Origin: BQJU01 sp965229635
GTDB taxonomy: Bacteria; Bacteroidota; Bacteroidia; Chitinophagales; Saprospiraceae
Reading direction: 5' to 3'
NCBI GenBank assembly: GCA_965229635.1
Contig: OZ245894.1
Coordinates: 2,232,001 to 2,296,000 of the forward strand
Length of the DNA: 64,000 nucleotides
Shown here: positions 62,669 to 64,000 of the stretch, one piece after another
Position numbering within the stretch: position 1 is the first letter of the stretch
Layout: each line of letters begins with the position of its first letter
The notes under the pieces: model-generated
Told to the model about the DNA's origin: nothing
Seen by the model: only the letters and a program-made list of their open reading frames with translations
Databases searched by the model: none
Translations under genes and position numbers: made by a program

Positions 62669-64000
62669 ATGGAAATTTACTATTTTTATTGCAAAAAAGT
62701 GCGCCTCGAAACCAATCCACAATTAGAACTCGCCTACGAATATGTTTGCTTCACCAACAAGAGTATCTTTCTGACCGGTAAAGCCGGTACCGGAAAAACG
62801 ACTTTTTTACACCGCATCAAGGAGGAAGGGATCAAACGTATGGCCGTGGTGGCTCCAACCGGTGTGGCGGCCATCAACGCCGGGGGCATGACTATCCATT
62901 CTCTCTTTCAACTGCCCTTTGGTCCCTTCATTCCCGGCAGTGAACGTGATCCGGCGCTACAGCGCAAATTTTCACGTGATAAAATCCGCATGATCCGCAG
63001 CCTGGAGCTACTGGTCATTGACGAGATTAGCATGGTCCGCGCCGATCTGCTCGATAGTATCGATGATGTGTTGCGCCGCTATAAAAACCGCTATCAACCT
63101 TTTGGCGGCGTCCAATTGCTAATGATCGGCGATTTGCACCAATTACCACCGGTGGTGAAGGAGCATGAGTGGAATTTGCTGCGCCAGCACTACGATACAC
63201 CCTATTTTTTCAGTAGTCAGGCGCTACAGGAAAATATCCCGGTAGTGGTACAGCTCAAACACATTTACCGCCAGTCGGATGATACCTTTATCGGACTGCT
63301 CAACAAGGTGCGTGGCAATGTTATTGATGAAAAGACACTGGCCACCCTGAACAGCCGCTACGATCCCGATTTTGAACCTGAAGAAAAAGACGGCTACATT
63401 ACGCTGACGACGCACAATGCTTCCGCCAACCGCATCAATGCCAACAAACTGGATGCCATCAAAAGGCCGGTGTTCCAGTTTACCGCTGAGATTTCCGGCG
63501 ATTTTCCGACTCACGCCTATCCTACGGATGAGGTCCTGGAATTGAAAGAGGGCGCACAGGTGATGTTTGTCAAAAACGATTTGGGCGAGGACAAACGCTA
63601 TTACAATGGTAAGATCGGAAAAGTTATCCGTATCGAAGCCGAAGAAATTTTTGTAAAATGCCCCGACGATCCCGAGGAAATTTCCGTCATACAGAGCGAA
63701 TGGGCCAACGTAAAGTATACCCTCAACGAGGATACCAAGGAAGTTGTCGAAGACATTGTGGGCACCTTTTTGCAATTCCCCTTACGGCTGGCCTGGGCCA
63801 TTACCATCCACAAAAGTCAGGGCCTGACTTTTGAGCGGGTCATTCTGGATGCACAGGCCGCCTTTGCCCACGGACAAGTATATGTGGCGCTGAGTCGCTG
63901 CAAAAGCTTTGAGGGTATTGTATTGTGCTCCAAAATCGCCTATTCCAGCGTACGCACTGATACCAAGGTCAAAAACTACAGCCAGCAGGCGGAACGGAAC
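62669..64000 (+). CDS. PIF1-like superfamily 1 helicase, 3' end outside window
   Basis: The frame is open from an ATG at 62669 to the window end (444 codons). A GTG at 62699 (VRLETNPQLELAYEYV) is an alternative start. SF1B motifs are Walker A TGKAGTGKTTFLH (near 36-48), APTGVAAINAGGMTIHSLF (Ia), LLVIDEISMVRADLLD (II) and GDLHQLPPV (III). The C-terminal WAITIHKSQGLTFERVILDA ... YVALSRCKSFEGIVL carries motifs V and VI. This is the Bacteroidota PIF1/RRM3-like helicase, a 5'-3' DNA helicase acting on G4 and R-loop structures. Longer versions add an HRDC or UvrD-like tail; that part is not visible. Confidence 0.93.
   Translation, partial: MEIYYFYCKKVRLETNPQLELAYEYVCFTNKSIFLTGKAGTGKTTFLHRIKEEGIKRMAVVAPTGVAAINAGGMTIHSLFQLPFGPFIPGSERDPALQRKFSRDKIRMIRSLELLVIDEISMVRADLLDSIDDVLRRYKNRYQPFGGVQLLMIGDLHQLPPVVKEHEWNLLRQHYDTPYFFSSQALQENIPVVVQLKHIYRQSDDTFIGLLNKVRGNVIDEKTLATLNSRYDPDFEPEEKDGYITLTTHNASANRINANKLDAIKRPVFQFTAEISGDFPTHAYPTDEVLELKEGAQVMFVKNDLGEDKRYYNGKIGKVIRIEAEEIFVKCPDDPEEISVIQSEWANVKYTLNEDTKEVVEDIVGTFLQFPLRLAWAITIHKSQGLTFERVILDAQAAFAHGQVYVALSRCKSFEGIVLCSKIAYSSVRTDTKVKNYSQQAERN

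Overview
The window is a chromosomal segment of a Bacteroidota bacterium. SusC/SusD outer-membrane pairs, a type IX secretion (T9SS) C-terminal sorting domain, SusD_2-type lipoproteins and a TAnnTTTG-type -7 box all point there. Overall style (moderate GC, T9SS cargo, long noncoding repeat families between genes) fits Saprospiria/Lewinella-like lineages, but I cannot place it below phylum with confidence. No rRNA or tRNA gene was seen.

Regions 1-28 kb: a partial CHAT-domain gene; a secreted six-BON-domain protein; a SusC/SusD nutrient uptake pair; a PAS/sigma-54 activator facing tail-to-tail a CheB-CheR-PAS fusion; a second TonB-dependent receptor; a bestrophin channel; a cobalamin locus (riboswitch, BtuB-like receptor, T9SS-exported DUF4465 protein); a haem-binding-domain protein; Lnt; several lipoproteins and two tandem TPR membrane paralogues. 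Several palindromic elements lie between these genes.

Region 28.8-41.7 kb: a sulfur-energy module made of a fused FeS-NrfD subunit, a cytoplasmic molybdopterin oxidoreductase (SoeABC-like architecture), rhodanese and two YeeE/YedE half-transporters. Next come the three-gene pntA1-pntA2-pntB proton-translocating transhydrogenase operon, then aceK and a thioredoxin-like lipoprotein. A 140-bp tandem repeat and a composite dispersed repeat flank the pnt operon on both sides; a third copy of the dispersed repeat is at 19.5 kb.

Region 41.8-59 kb: a DUF4143-type ATPase and then a large class 1 CRISPR-Cas locus on the minus strand. Its genes run cas6-cas5-cas8-cas7-cas3-cas4-cas1-cas2, followed by a leader and an array with 84 repeats and 83 spacers by my count. 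This is type I-B-like, with an unusual effector order and a large subunit I cannot assign to a standard Cas8 family by eye. The oldest (trailer) end of the array, at 43.4 kb, has degenerate repeats and an adjacent 176-bp palindromic element. Beyond cas6 lie a DUF433/DUF5615 toxin-antitoxin-like pair and a WYL-family regulator.

Region 59-64 kb: a secreted serine hydrolase, a secreted TPR protein, a small membrane protein and a PIF1-like helicase cut by the window end.

The features most worth follow-up are the CRISPR-Cas locus (possible internal Cas11, duplicated spacer, self-complementary spacer, leader direct repeats), the SoeBC fusion/sulfur cluster, the repeat families around pnt/aceK, and an orphan intrinsic terminator at 8.07 kb that suggests an unannotated small RNA.
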